From: Polaribacter huanghezhanensis
GTDB taxonomy: Bacteria > Bacteroidota > Bacteroidia > Flavobacteriales > Flavobacteriaceae
Assembly: GCF_030444335.1 (NCBI RefSeq)
Contig: NZ_CP128595.1
Location: 186,001-250,000 of the forward strand
DNA: 64,000 nt
Direction of reading: 5' to 3'
Shown here: one piece after another, positions 1 to 7,516 of the stretch
How positions within the stretch are numbered: position 1 is the stretch's first letter
Layout: each line of letters begins with the position of its first letter
The notes under the pieces: generated by a model
Told to the model about the DNA's origin: nothing
Seen by the model: the letters and a program-made list of their open reading frames with translations, nothing else
The model's database searches: none
Made by a program: the position numbers and the translations under genes

Positions 1-502
1 TGGCAATATTTTCTGGTTAACATGGCAAGCTAGAAAAGGTTTTGTGTACGATTTAGAAACCTTTAAACAAAAAAGCGAATTCAGTTATACATGGAGCAAT
101 GAAGGTTGGGGCTTAACAAACGACGGAACGCATTTGATAAAATCTGACGGAACTGATAAAATTTGGTTTTTAGATCCAATAACATTAAAAGAAAAAAAAT
201 CAATTCAAGTGTACACAAACAAGTATTCGCTAAAAGAATTGAACGAAATAGAATACATTAATGGAAAAATTTACGCAAATAAATGGCAACAAAATTCTAT
301 TGTAATTATTGATGCTAAAACCGGAATCGTGGAGGGTGTTGCTAATTTATCTGGATTGAAAAAAGAAATTGAAAAAACACAAACCTTAGCCAATCAAGAC
401 GAAGTTTTAAACGGAATTGCCTACGACAAAGAAACTGGAAGAATTTTTATTACTGGAAAACATTGGGGAAAACTTTTTGAAATAGAATTAGTAAAACAAT
501 AA
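1..502 (+). CDS. Glutaminyl-peptide cyclotransferase, C-terminal part (5' end outside window)
   Basis: This is the C-terminal part of a glutamine cyclotransferase, an exported enzyme family that turns N-terminal glutamine into pyroglutamate. The reading frame is open from base 2 to the left edge, so the GTG at 44 is internal and the real start lies upstream. The visible part shows the family's repeated beta-propeller blades: FWLTWQ, then NEGWGLTNDG, IWFLDP, LNEIEYINGKIYANKW and LNGIAYDKETGRIFITGKHW. Assignment rests on these family-typical blade sequences. Signal peptide and active site cannot be seen. Confidence 0.88.
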   Translation, partial: GNIFWLTWQARKGFVYDLETFKQKSEFSYTWSNEGWGLTNDGTHLIKSDGTDKIWFLDPITLKEKKSIQVYTNKYSLKELNEIEYINGKIYANKWQQNSIVIIDAKTGIVEGVANLSGLKKEIEKTQTLANQDEVLNGIAYDKETGRIFITGKHWGKLFEIELVKQ

Positions 503-545
503 CAATATCTAAATCAATTAAAAGTTCTATTTTAATAGTCTAAAA

Positions 546-604
546 TGTCAGGTCGAGCATAGTCGATACCAACAAAAAACCTTTCGACTCCGCTCAAGGA
601 GACA
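546..604. repeat. REP-like intergenic palindrome A
   Basis: The gap between the cyclotransferase and the next lipoprotein gene holds an imperfect palindrome. Outer arms are TGTC (546-549) and GACA (601-604). Inner arms are GGTCGAGCATAGTCGA and TCGACTCCGCTCAAGG, which pair with one wobble and a two-base mismatch. The arm word CGACTCCGCTC recurs in the palindrome at 7419-7493. Confidence 0.65.
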
Positions 605-615
605 ATTGTATCTTT

Positions 616-2130
616 ATGAGAAAAATTTTCACCCTTTTAATTTGTGTTCTGTTAATTTCTGTGAGTTCTTGCAGAAAAGACTTTGGCACAATTCCTAGTT
701 ACGGTAAACTTACTTTTTCTAAAGACACCGTTTTTTTAGACACTGTTTTTACAAATATTGGCTCTAGCACTTACAACCTTAAAGTGTATAATCAGAGTAA
801 CAGCGCAATTACAATTCCCGCTATACGTTTAGAAAAAGGAAATGCTTCTAATTACAGAATTAGTGTTGATGGAATTCCTGCTAAAACCTTCCAGAATATT
901 GATGTTTTAGCCAAAGACAGTATTTTTATTTTTGTAGAAACTACTATTGATTATACTTCAGTTTCCGATCCAATTTATACAGATAAAATTATTTTTGATA
1001 CAGGAAATAATCAGCAAGATGTAGATTTAGTGACACTTGTGCAAAATGCTACTTTTATTTATCCAGGAAAAAATGCCATTTCTATGAAAATAGATTCATT
1101 GACTTTGGATGGAAAACCAACCACCATTAAAGGTCGATTTTTAACCGATTCTGAATTGATATTTACCAACATAAAACCTTATGTAATTTATGGGTATGCG
1201 GCAATTCCTGCAAACAAAACAGCAACCATACAAGCTGGCGCAAAATTATATTTTCATAACGATTCTGGATTGATTGTCGATAATAAAGGAAGTTTAAAAG
1301 TAAACGGAACCACCAATAGTAAAGTTGTTTTTGAAGGCGACAGATTAGAACATCGTTTTAATGCTGTTCCTGGTCAATGGGGAACTATTTGGATGCGCGC
1401 AGGAAGTAAAGAAAACGAAATTAATTATGCCATTATTAAAAACGGAATTATCGGCGTTTTAGTTGATTCTTTAGGGTCTAACGCACCAACTTTATCGATA
1501 ACAAATACGCAGATTTACAACAATTCAAATTTCGGGATTTTAGGAAGAGAAACCAATATTTTAGGAAAAAATCTAGTGATTGGAAACACCGGACAATCTT
1601 CTTTAGCGTGTGCAATTGGCGGAACATACAACTTTACACATTCAACTTTTGCAAATTATTGGAGTAATGGAACAAGACAATTACCAGCCGTTTTGGTGAA
1701 TAATTTTTTCACCTATGCTGATGCAAACAATCAAGAAATTACAGAAACAAGAGATTTGCACGCAGCAAATTTTACCAATTGTATTATTGCAGGAAACAAC
1801 AATATTGAGTTTGTATTAGACAACGTTTCGGGCAGTTTGTTTAATTATGCTATCCAAAATAATATGATTCAATTTAACGATATTAACAACACTCATACTA
1901 CAAATACAGAATTAGATTTTAGCGATACTTCTCATTATCTAAACAATATTTTAAACGGAACCGTACATTTTAAAGATGCATTTACCAATCAATTTAATAT
2001 TGGTCAAAATAACACCGGAATCAATAAAGCATTAAACAGCGCTTCGCAAGCAATTCCTTTAGATATTTTAGGAACAGACAGAACAACTTCTCCAGATATC
2101 GGTGCATACCAACACATCACTTTTCAATAG
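616..2130 (+). CDS. Putative outer-membrane lipoprotein with right-handed beta-helix
   Basis: A 504-residue protein with a lipoprotein signal peptide: a hydrophobic stretch at residues 4-16, then lipobox VSSC with the modified cysteine at 19. A beta-sandwich-like N-terminal part (to about residue 150) is followed by irregular repeats rich in N, I and G (for example TNTQIYNNSNFGILG) that suggest a parallel beta-helix. Proteins of this layout are conserved and uncharacterised in Flavobacteriia, so no enzymatic role is claimed. The ATG directly follows a TATCTTT word that could be a promoter -7 element. Confidence 0.7.
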   Translation: MRKIFTLLICVLLISVSSCRKDFGTIPSYGKLTFSKDTVFLDTVFTNIGSSTYNLKVYNQSNSAITIPAIRLEKGNASNYRISVDGIPAKTFQNIDVLAKDSIFIFVETTIDYTSVSDPIYTDKIIFDTGNNQQDVDLVTLVQNATFIYPGKNAISMKIDSLTLDGKPTTIKGRFLTDSELIFTNIKPYVIYGYAAIPANKTATIQAGAKLYFHNDSGLIVDNKGSLKVNGTTNSKVVFEGDRLEHRFNAVPGQWGTIWMRAGSKENEINYAIIKNGIIGVLVDSLGSNAPTLSITNTQIYNNSNFGILGRETNILGKNLVIGNTGQSSLACAIGGTYNFTHSTFANYWSNGTRQLPAVLVNNFFTYADANNQEITETRDLHAANFTNCIIAGNNNIEFVLDNVSGSLFNYAIQNNMIQFNDINNTHTTNTELDFSDTSHYLNNILNGTVHFKDAFTNQFNIGQNNTGINKALNSASQAIPLDILGTDRTTSPDIGAYQHITFQ

Positions 2131-2495
2131 TTCTTAAGCCTGTCTGCCGTCAGGCAAGATCCGCTCGAACTGACAAGAACAATATCATTCCGACTGAAAT
2201 GGAGGAGTCTCATAAAAAAAACAAAAATATTAGAGATTTTTCGACTTCACTTTGTTACGCTCAAAATAACAAAACTAATGTCATTTCGAAATGAGTCTTT
2301 TTAGACGATTGAGAAATCTCATGAAATTGAACTACAATTCTTGAGATTCCTCCTCGTTCCTCGTTCGGAATAACAGCGAGTTTAAGATTTCTCGTCGCTC
2401 ATGCTTCGCTCTGTCGAAATGACATTTAGGTTTTTTTTGTAAGGTTCTTTCTCTTCTTCGTCAAAATAGGCAGAACGAATTTAAAAACCTTCAAC
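2131..2495. repeat. 365-bp intergenic cluster of REP-like palindromic elements
   Basis: No gene is visible in this gap. It holds several palindromic pieces. A GC-rich hairpin, GCCTG/CAGGC, lies around 2138-2155. A larger element runs from TGTCATTTCGAAATGAG (2280) through GAGAAATCTCA to TTCGGAATAACA (about 2375). A third piece, GATTTCTCGTCGCTC to CTGTCGAAATGACA, ends near 2424. ATGTCATTTCGA and TCGAAATGACAT are complementary ends. Repeated palindromes of this style are common between genes in Flavobacteriia. Confidence 0.65.
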
Positions 2496-3047
2496 ATGAA
2501 AAAATTATTTTTAGTAATTTTATTAATCAGTATTTCAACAACTACTTTTGGTCAAGAAAAATTAAAAACTACAAGTGGTCATATTAAATTTTTCTCTACA
2601 ACTCCAGCAGAAGATATTGAAGCAAACAACTATAAAGCAATTAGCAATTTAACGCCATCAACTGGTGATCTTGTTTTTTCAATTCCAATGCAAAGTTTTG
2701 AATTTGAAAAATCTTTGATGCAAAAACACTACAATTCAAAGAAGTTTTTAAATACAAAAAAGTTTCCAAAAGCAAAATTTAAAGGAAGTATTACTAATTT
2801 ATCAGCCATTAATTTTTCTAAAGACGGAACGTATACTGCTGATGTTTCTGGTGATTTAACCATTCATGGAATTACTAAAAAAGTTTCAGAAAAAATGATG
2901 CTTGTGTTAAAAAATAGAGCTGTAACAGGAACAACAACTTTTGACATTATACTTGCAGATTATGGTATTGAATTTACAAAAGGAAAACCATCAAAAAACA
3001 TTGCAAAAAGCGTAAAAATTACAGCAGTTTTAAATTATACAAAATAA
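2496..3047 (+). CDS. YceI-family periplasmic protein
   Basis: A 183-residue exported protein with a cleavable signal peptide (MKKLFLVILLISISTTTFGQ). The rest matches the YceI lipocalin-like fold, known to bind isoprenoid or fatty-acid-like ligands: GHIKFFSTTPAEDIEANN, the KFLNTKKFPKAKFKG block, VSGDLTIHGITKKV, and a closing strand. The stop is one base before the OB-fold gene at 3049, so the two are almost certainly co-transcribed and perhaps translationally coupled. The ligand is unknown. Confidence 0.9.
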   Translation: MKKLFLVILLISISTTTFGQEKLKTTSGHIKFFSTTPAEDIEANNYKAISNLTPSTGDLVFSIPMQSFEFEKSLMQKHYNSKKFLNTKKFPKAKFKGSITNLSAINFSKDGTYTADVSGDLTIHGITKKVSEKMMLVLKNRAVTGTTTFDIILADYGIEFTKGKPSKNIAKSVKITAVLNYTK

Positions 3048-3048
3048 G

Positions 3049-3510
3049 ATGAAATCTAAAATTATTAAAATTGTTTTAGCATTTATAGTTATTGCTATTG
3101 GAGTTGTTGCATACTTGTGGTTTATGCCTCATAGAGATGTGCAATCTGTTAACGCTTTTAAAACAATTGATGCAACAGAATTAGTCAATGAATTTTTAAC
3201 TGACAAGGAAAAAGCTAATGCACTGTATTTAGATAGTGACGAAGGCGAATCTAAAGTATTAATTGTAACAGGAACTGTTGCTAGAATCTCTAAAGATCAA
3301 CTAGGACAATACGTTTTACTCTTAAAAAGGAATGCTGATAAAATGGGCGTTTCATGCACATTTACGTTAGAAAGTAATTCGCAAGTTGCAGGTATTAAAA
3401 TCGGTGACGCTGTAAAAGTAAAAGGCGTTATCCGTTCTGGAGCTGAATATGACGAAGATTTAGATTTAATGGAAAATGTAATTATAGAAAAAAGTGCATT
3501 GATAAAGTAA
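3049..3510 (+). CDS. Membrane-anchored OB-fold (tRNA_anti-like) protein
   Basis: A 153-residue protein with one N-terminal membrane segment (about residues 5-25) that serves as anchor or signal. It is followed by an exported domain. VLIVTGTVARISKD, YVLLLKR, GVSCTF and IGDAVKVKGVIRSG fit the small OB-fold family annotated as tRNA_anti-like. That name reflects fold similarity only; a role in tRNA is unlikely for an exported protein. It starts one base after the YceI gene and is followed by a terminator. Confidence 0.75.
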   Translation: MKSKIIKIVLAFIVIAIGVVAYLWFMPHRDVQSVNAFKTIDATELVNEFLTDKEKANALYLDSDEGESKVLIVTGTVARISKDQLGQYVLLLKRNADKMGVSCTFTLESNSQVAGIKIGDAVKVKGVIRSGAEYDEDLDLMENVIIEKSALIK

Positions 3511-3531
3511 TGTATTACCCCTTTTAAAGAA

Positions 3532-3566
3532 AAAGCAGTTAAGAAATCTTAACTGCTTTTTTATTT
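3532..3566. terminator. Bidirectional rho-independent terminator
   Basis: A perfect 12-bp stem, AAAGCAGTTAAG (3532-3543) with CTTAACTGCTTT (3548-3559) and loop AAAT, is flanked by T-rich sequence on both strands. It lies between the convergent ends of the YceI/OB-fold pair and the amidohydrolase gene and can serve both. Confidence 0.88.
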
Positions 3567-3575
3567 TACTTAAAT

Positions 3576-4856
3576 TTATTTTTTATAAACAATTCCGTTT
3601 TTCATCACAAAAACTACATTTTCCATGGTGTGAATATTTTTTGTTGGATCGTCATTTACAGCAATTATATCAGCAAAAAAACCTGGTTTAATTTGTCCAA
3701 TTTCGTTTTCCATCTTTAAGATTTTCGCATTGGTAACTGTAGCAGCTTGGATGGTTTCCATTGCTGGCATTCCTGCTTCTACCATAAACCCAAACTCTTT
3801 TCCGTTTTCTCCGTGTTTATAAACTCCTGCATCTGTTCCAAATGCAATTCCTACTCCAGCTTTATAGGCTTTTGCAAAAGTTCCTTGAATTTTTGGACCA
3901 ATATTTAAGGCTTTAGGGACAATAATAGCTGGGTAATATCCTTTTATTTTTGCTTTTTCAGACACTTCTTTTCCTGCAGTAATTGTTGGTACTAAATACG
4001 CATCGTGTTTTACCATTAATCTCATGGTTGCTTCGCTCATTAATGTACCGTGTTCAATGGTTTTTACGCCGCCTAAAATAGCACGTCGCATTCCCTCATC
4101 GCCATGTGCGTGCGCTGCAACATGCATTCCGTAATCTTTTGCAGTTTCTGTAATTGCTTTAATTTCTTCTATGGTAAACTGCGGATTTTGTCCGCTTTTA
4201 GCAACACTTAAAACGCCGCCAGTTGCTGTAATTTTAATAACATCTGCACCATTTTTATAGCGTTGTCTTACTGCTTTTCTTGCATCTTCTACACTATTTA
4301 CAACACCTTCTTTTGGCCCAGGATCTCCCATTAATTTTTTACTCATTCCGTTTGTTGGATCTGCATGTCCGCCAGTTGTTGCCAACGATTTTTCTGCTGT
4401 AAAAATTCGTGGCCCTACAATTTTTCCTTCATTAATTGCATTTCGTAAAGACACATTCACGCCGCTCCCTCCTAAATCTCTAACAGTTGTAAAACCTGCA
4501 TTTAATGTAGCTTTTGCATAGTTTACCGAGTTGAATGCAATGTCTGCGTCGTTTTTTGTAAAACGTTCTATATATCTATCAGGACTTGTTTCCATTTCTA
4601 AATGAACGTGCATATCAATTAAACCCGGCATTACAACTTTGTCTTTTAAATTGATGACTTTATCGTTTTTGCTTTTTGGCTGCACATAACCCTTATGAAT
4701 ATGGGTGATTTTGTTTCCTTCTACAACAATTGTTTTTTTACTTTCAATTGTACCAGACTTTGTATCTACTAATTTTCCGCATAAAATATATGTTTTTTGA
4801 GCTGATACAAAAGTTACCGACAATATTAAAATGATTGATAGTACTAAATTTTTCAT
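3576..4856 (-). CDS. Exported metal-dependent amidohydrolase (Xaa-Pro dipeptidase/imidazolonepropionase-like)
   Basis: A 426-residue amidohydrolase with a signal peptide ending near VSAQ (residue 20). The metal-site residues of the superfamily are all visible: HVH at 83-85, a probable carbamylated lysine K208 in DVIKIT, H249 in AAHAHG, H269 in EHGT and D342 in FGTDAG. Overall it resembles the periplasmic group often annotated as prolidase or imidazolonepropionase-like, some of which cleave Xaa-Pro or Xaa-Arg dipeptides. The substrate cannot be read from sequence. The gene is monocistronic, divergent from the SDR gene. Confidence 0.85.
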   Translation of the reverse strand: MKNLVLSIILILSVTFVSAQKTYILCGKLVDTKSGTIESKKTIVVEGNKITHIHKGYVQPKSKNDKVINLKDKVVMPGLIDMHVHLEMETSPDRYIERFTKNDADIAFNSVNYAKATLNAGFTTVRDLGGSGVNVSLRNAINEGKIVGPRIFTAEKSLATTGGHADPTNGMSKKLMGDPGPKEGVVNSVEDARKAVRQRYKNGADVIKITATGGVLSVAKSGQNPQFTIEEIKAITETAKDYGMHVAAHAHGDEGMRRAILGGVKTIEHGTLMSEATMRLMVKHDAYLVPTITAGKEVSEKAKIKGYYPAIIVPKALNIGPKIQGTFAKAYKAGVGIAFGTDAGVYKHGENGKEFGFMVEAGMPAMETIQAATVTNAKILKMENEIGQIKPGFFADIIAVNDDPTKNIHTMENVVFVMKNGIVYKK

Positions 4857-4945
4857 GATTCTTGTTTTTAGATTTTATAAATGTATTAAAAAATGAGTAG
4901 ATTGCTTGCTTTAAATCTTAGCTTTCAAAAAGAATATCAAAATAC

Positions 4946-5626
4946 ATGAAAAACGTTATCATTACAGGAACTAGCAGAGGAATTGGCTTTGAATTAGCAC
5001 AATTATTTGCAGATGCAAATTATAATGTATTGGCAATTTCTAGAAATACAAAAACGATTTCGAAATTAAATCATCCAAAAATTACCGCTTTATCAGTTGA
5101 TATTTCTGATGAAAAAGACGTACATAAAGTGGTTGATTTTGTTGCATTAAACTGGAAAAATGTGGACATTATTATTCATAATGCTGGAATGTTAGTCAAT
5201 AAACCGTTCACAGAATTGTCTTCAGATGATTTTTTAGAAGTGTATAAAGTAAATGTTTTTGGTGTTGCAGAATTGACAAAAAATATGATTCCGTTTTTAC
5301 AAAAAGGAAGTCATGTTGTTACTATTAGTAGTATGGGTGGAATTCAAGGAAGTTTAAAATTTCCAGGACTGGCAGCGTATAGCTCATCAAAAGGAGCGGT
5401 AATTACCTTATCAGAATTATTGGCAGAAGAATACAAAGAACACCAAATTTCTTTTAATGTTCTTGCACTTGGAGCGGTACAAACAGAAATGCTAGCAGAA
5501 GCTTTTCCTGGTTATAAAGCAGCAACAACGGCAACAGAAATGGCAAGTTATATTTTTAATTTCTCTTTAACAGGAAATCAGTTTTACAACGGAAAAGTAT
5601 TGCAAGTTTCTAGTACAAACCCATAA
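4946..5626 (+). CDS. Short-chain dehydrogenase/reductase
   Basis: A 226-residue cytoplasmic SDR. The nucleotide-binding glycine motif TGTSRGIG is at residues 7-14, HNAG follows in the middle, and the catalytic serine, tyrosine and lysine lie in TISSMGG and AAYSSSKGA. Length is typical of classical SDRs. Substrate and NAD/NADP preference are not evident, and its neighbours give no pathway hint. Confidence 0.88.
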   Translation: MKNVIITGTSRGIGFELAQLFADANYNVLAISRNTKTISKLNHPKITALSVDISDEKDVHKVVDFVALNWKNVDIIIHNAGMLVNKPFTELSSDDFLEVYKVNVFGVAELTKNMIPFLQKGSHVVTISSMGGIQGSLKFPGLAAYSSSKGAVITLSELLAEEYKEHQISFNVLALGAVQTEMLAEAFPGYKAATTATEMASYIFNFSLTGNQFYNGKVLQVSSTNP

Positions 5627-5638
5627 AAAATATCAGAA

Positions 5639-5737
5639 TGTCACTTCGAGTGATTTTCTGAAAGAAAATTGTATCGAGAAGTTTTTAATAATGAGTTCTC
5701 GATACAAAAATTTTACAAATTTTCACTCGAACTGACA
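5639..5737. repeat. REP-like intergenic palindrome C (99 bp)
   Basis: A long imperfect inverted repeat fills the gap between the SDR gene and the sprT-like gene. The left arm begins TGTCACTTCGAGTGA (5639) and continues through TTGTATCGAGAA. The right arm starts TTCTCGATACAA (5697) and ends TCACTCGAACTGACA (5737). The TGTC...GACA ends match the other palindromes in this region. Confidence 0.7.
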
Positions 5738-5747
5738 GATAAGACAT

Positions 5748-6341
5748 TTGAAAAACAGTTATCAAACATACATTCCCGAAAAAGCAATTCCGATTGTTCA
5801 ATATTTAATTGAGCAGCATCATTTTACGTTAAAAATTGTAAATCAACGGCAAACAAAACATGGCGATTTTAGAAAAATGCCAAATGGTAATTTTCAAATT
5901 ACGGTTAATAATAGCTTAAATAAATATCAATTTTTACTAACGTTAATTCACGAAATTGCGCATCATGTAACCTATCAAAAATTTGGAAGAGTACAACCAC
6001 ACGGAAAAGAATGGAAAACCATTTTTCAACATTTAATGTTGCCGTTTTTACAACCAGAAATTTTTCCGAAACACATCTTACCTATTTTAGCCAATTATTT
6101 AAAAAATCCGAAAGCAAGTACAGATGCTGATGTAAAATTATCGTTAGCTTTTAAAGAATTTAGTAAAGAAACCGGAAAGAATTATATCTTTGAAGTACCT
6201 TACGGAAGTTTGTTTCGTTTTAAAAACACGATTTACAAACGAGGAAATAAAAGAAGAACACGTATTGAATGCTTACAAACCAGAAACGGAAAAGTGTATT
6301 TGTTCAATCAAAATGTAGAAGTTGAGATTTATGAAGAATAA
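5748..6341 (+). CDS. SprT-like zinc metallopeptidase-domain protein
   Basis: A 197-residue protein with the SprT-like signature HEIAHH in LLTLIHEIAHHVTYQKFG, a zinc-binding HExxH helix, and a later His in QPHGKEW. Eukaryotic SPRTN/Spartan repairs DNA-protein crosslinks with this domain; the role of bacterial SprT is not established. The start is TTG at 5748: an in-frame stop lies just upstream and the next in-frame ATG falls well inside the domain. The 3' end overlaps the next gene by 11 bases, which suggests coupling. Confidence 0.85.
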   Translation: MKNSYQTYIPEKAIPIVQYLIEQHHFTLKIVNQRQTKHGDFRKMPNGNFQITVNNSLNKYQFLLTLIHEIAHHVTYQKFGRVQPHGKEWKTIFQHLMLPFLQPEIFPKHILPILANYLKNPKASTDADVKLSLAFKEFSKETGKNYIFEVPYGSLFRFKNTIYKRGNKRRTRIECLQTRNGKVYLFNQNVEVEIYEE

Positions 6342-7407
6342 CTATTATGCAGTAATTATGGCTGGTGGTGTTGGATCTAGATTCTGGCCAATTAGTACAC
6401 AAGAATTCCCAAAACAGTTTCATGACATGTTGGGAACAGGAAAGTCTTTGTTACAACAAACTTTTGATAGAATTCATCATTTAATTCCGTCTGAAAACAT
6501 ATTAATTGCTACCAATGCTCGTTATAATGAGTTGGTTTTAGAGCAATTGCCAAACGTGAAGCAACAGCAGATTTTATTAGAACCAGCAATGCGAAATACA
6601 GCGCCTTGCATTTTGTGGTCGGCTTTAAAAATTTATCATCAAAATCCAGATGCAGTATTATTAATTGCACCTTCTGATCACTGGATAGAAAATGAAACCG
6701 AATTTCTTAGAAATATAGAAACATCCTTTAAAGCGTGTGCTGAAAATGATATTTTAATGACGCTTGGGATTCAACCAAATTCGCCAAATACAGGTTATGG
6801 ATATATTCAATTTGAAGAAACGGGTGCTGAAATTAAAAAAGTAAAACAGTTTACAGAAAAACCAGATGCAGCAACTGCTACCAAATTTTTAAATAGTGGA
6901 GATTATTTATGGAATGCCGGAATTTTTGTGTGGTCTGCAAAAAGTATTATTGCTGCTTTTGATAAATATGCACCAGAAATGATGGAGCTGTTTGCTCAAA
7001 ATGATAAAAACTGGAATACTGATTTAGAAACCGACTTTATCAATAAAAATTACGAAAAAGCAGAAAACATTTCTATCGATTTCGGAATTATGGAACGTGC
7101 AAATAATGTGCAAATTTTACCTGTAGAATTTGGCTGGAACGATCTTGGAACCTGGGGATCTTTGTATCAGAAGTTAGAAAAGGATTCACAAGAAAATGCT
7201 GTTGTTGGTGCAGAAACTATCTTTAGAGACGCCAACGGAAACATGGTAAAAACACAATCTGGAAAGCGTGTTGTCATACAAGGTTTACACAATTTTATTG
7301 TGGTAGAAAAAGACGGTGTTTTGCTCATTTGCCCAAAAAGTGCAGAACAAGATATTAAAGAAATCACCTCCGAAGTAAAAAACACTTTTGGTAAAGACTA
7401 CGTATAA
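6331..7407 (+). CDS. manC: Mannose-1-phosphate guanylyltransferase
   Basis: Makes GDP-mannose from mannose 1-phosphate and GTP for glycan synthesis. The nucleotidyltransferase signature GGVGSRFWPIS...FPKQF is at the N terminus, followed by APSDHW, FTEKPD, WNAGIFVW and the FGWNDLGTW block. At 358 residues it is the short form, lacking the phosphomannose isomerase domain of bifunctional enzymes. I chose ATG 6331 because it gives the family-typical NNYYAVIMAGG start; a TTG at 6322 is possible but less natural. It overlaps the sprT-like gene by 11 bases. Confidence 0.9.
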   Translation: MKNNYYAVIMAGGVGSRFWPISTQEFPKQFHDMLGTGKSLLQQTFDRIHHLIPSENILIATNARYNELVLEQLPNVKQQQILLEPAMRNTAPCILWSALKIYHQNPDAVLLIAPSDHWIENETEFLRNIETSFKACAENDILMTLGIQPNSPNTGYGYIQFEETGAEIKKVKQFTEKPDAATATKFLNSGDYLWNAGIFVWSAKSIIAAFDKYAPEMMELFAQNDKNWNTDLETDFINKNYEKAENISIDFGIMERANNVQILPVEFGWNDLGTWGSLYQKLEKDSQENAVVGAETIFRDANGNMVKTQSGKRVVIQGLHNFIVVEKDGVLLICPKSAEQDIKEITSEVKNTFGKDYV

Positions 7408-7418
7408 AAGAACTCGGT

Positions 7419-7493
7419 TGTCTAATCGAGCGGAGTCAAGAACTAATCATTAGATTAACTTTTAATTACATCTCGACTCCGCTCGATATGACA
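7419..7493. repeat. REP-like intergenic palindrome D
   Basis: A strong inverted repeat lies downstream of manC. TCGAGCGGAGTCAAGA (7426-7441) pairs with TCTCGACTCCGCTCGA (7471-7486) with one mismatch, enclosed by TGTC (7419) and GACA (7493). It may also act as a transcription end for manC and the convergent DUF389 gene, although no long T-run is present. Confidence 0.72.
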
Positions 7494-7516
7494 TTTTAAC
7501 ATTACTTTTTTTTAGT

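Noticed and set aside
44..46. GTG at 44 as the start of the cyclotransferase
   Set aside because: The frame stays open to the left edge and upstream codons read as family sequence (FWLTWQARKGF), so the gene is simply cut by the window.
2131..2495. CRISPR array in the repeat-rich gap
   Set aside because: The pieces are palindromic and unequal, with no regular repeat-spacer pattern and no cas genes.
6322..6330. TTG at 6322 as start of manC
   Set aside because: ATG 6331 gives the standard N terminus and a shorter overlap with the preceding gene.
7167..7385. 72-codon open frame antisense to manC
   Set aside because: Composition is that of a reversed coding frame, with no recognisable domain and full overlap with a well-supported gene.
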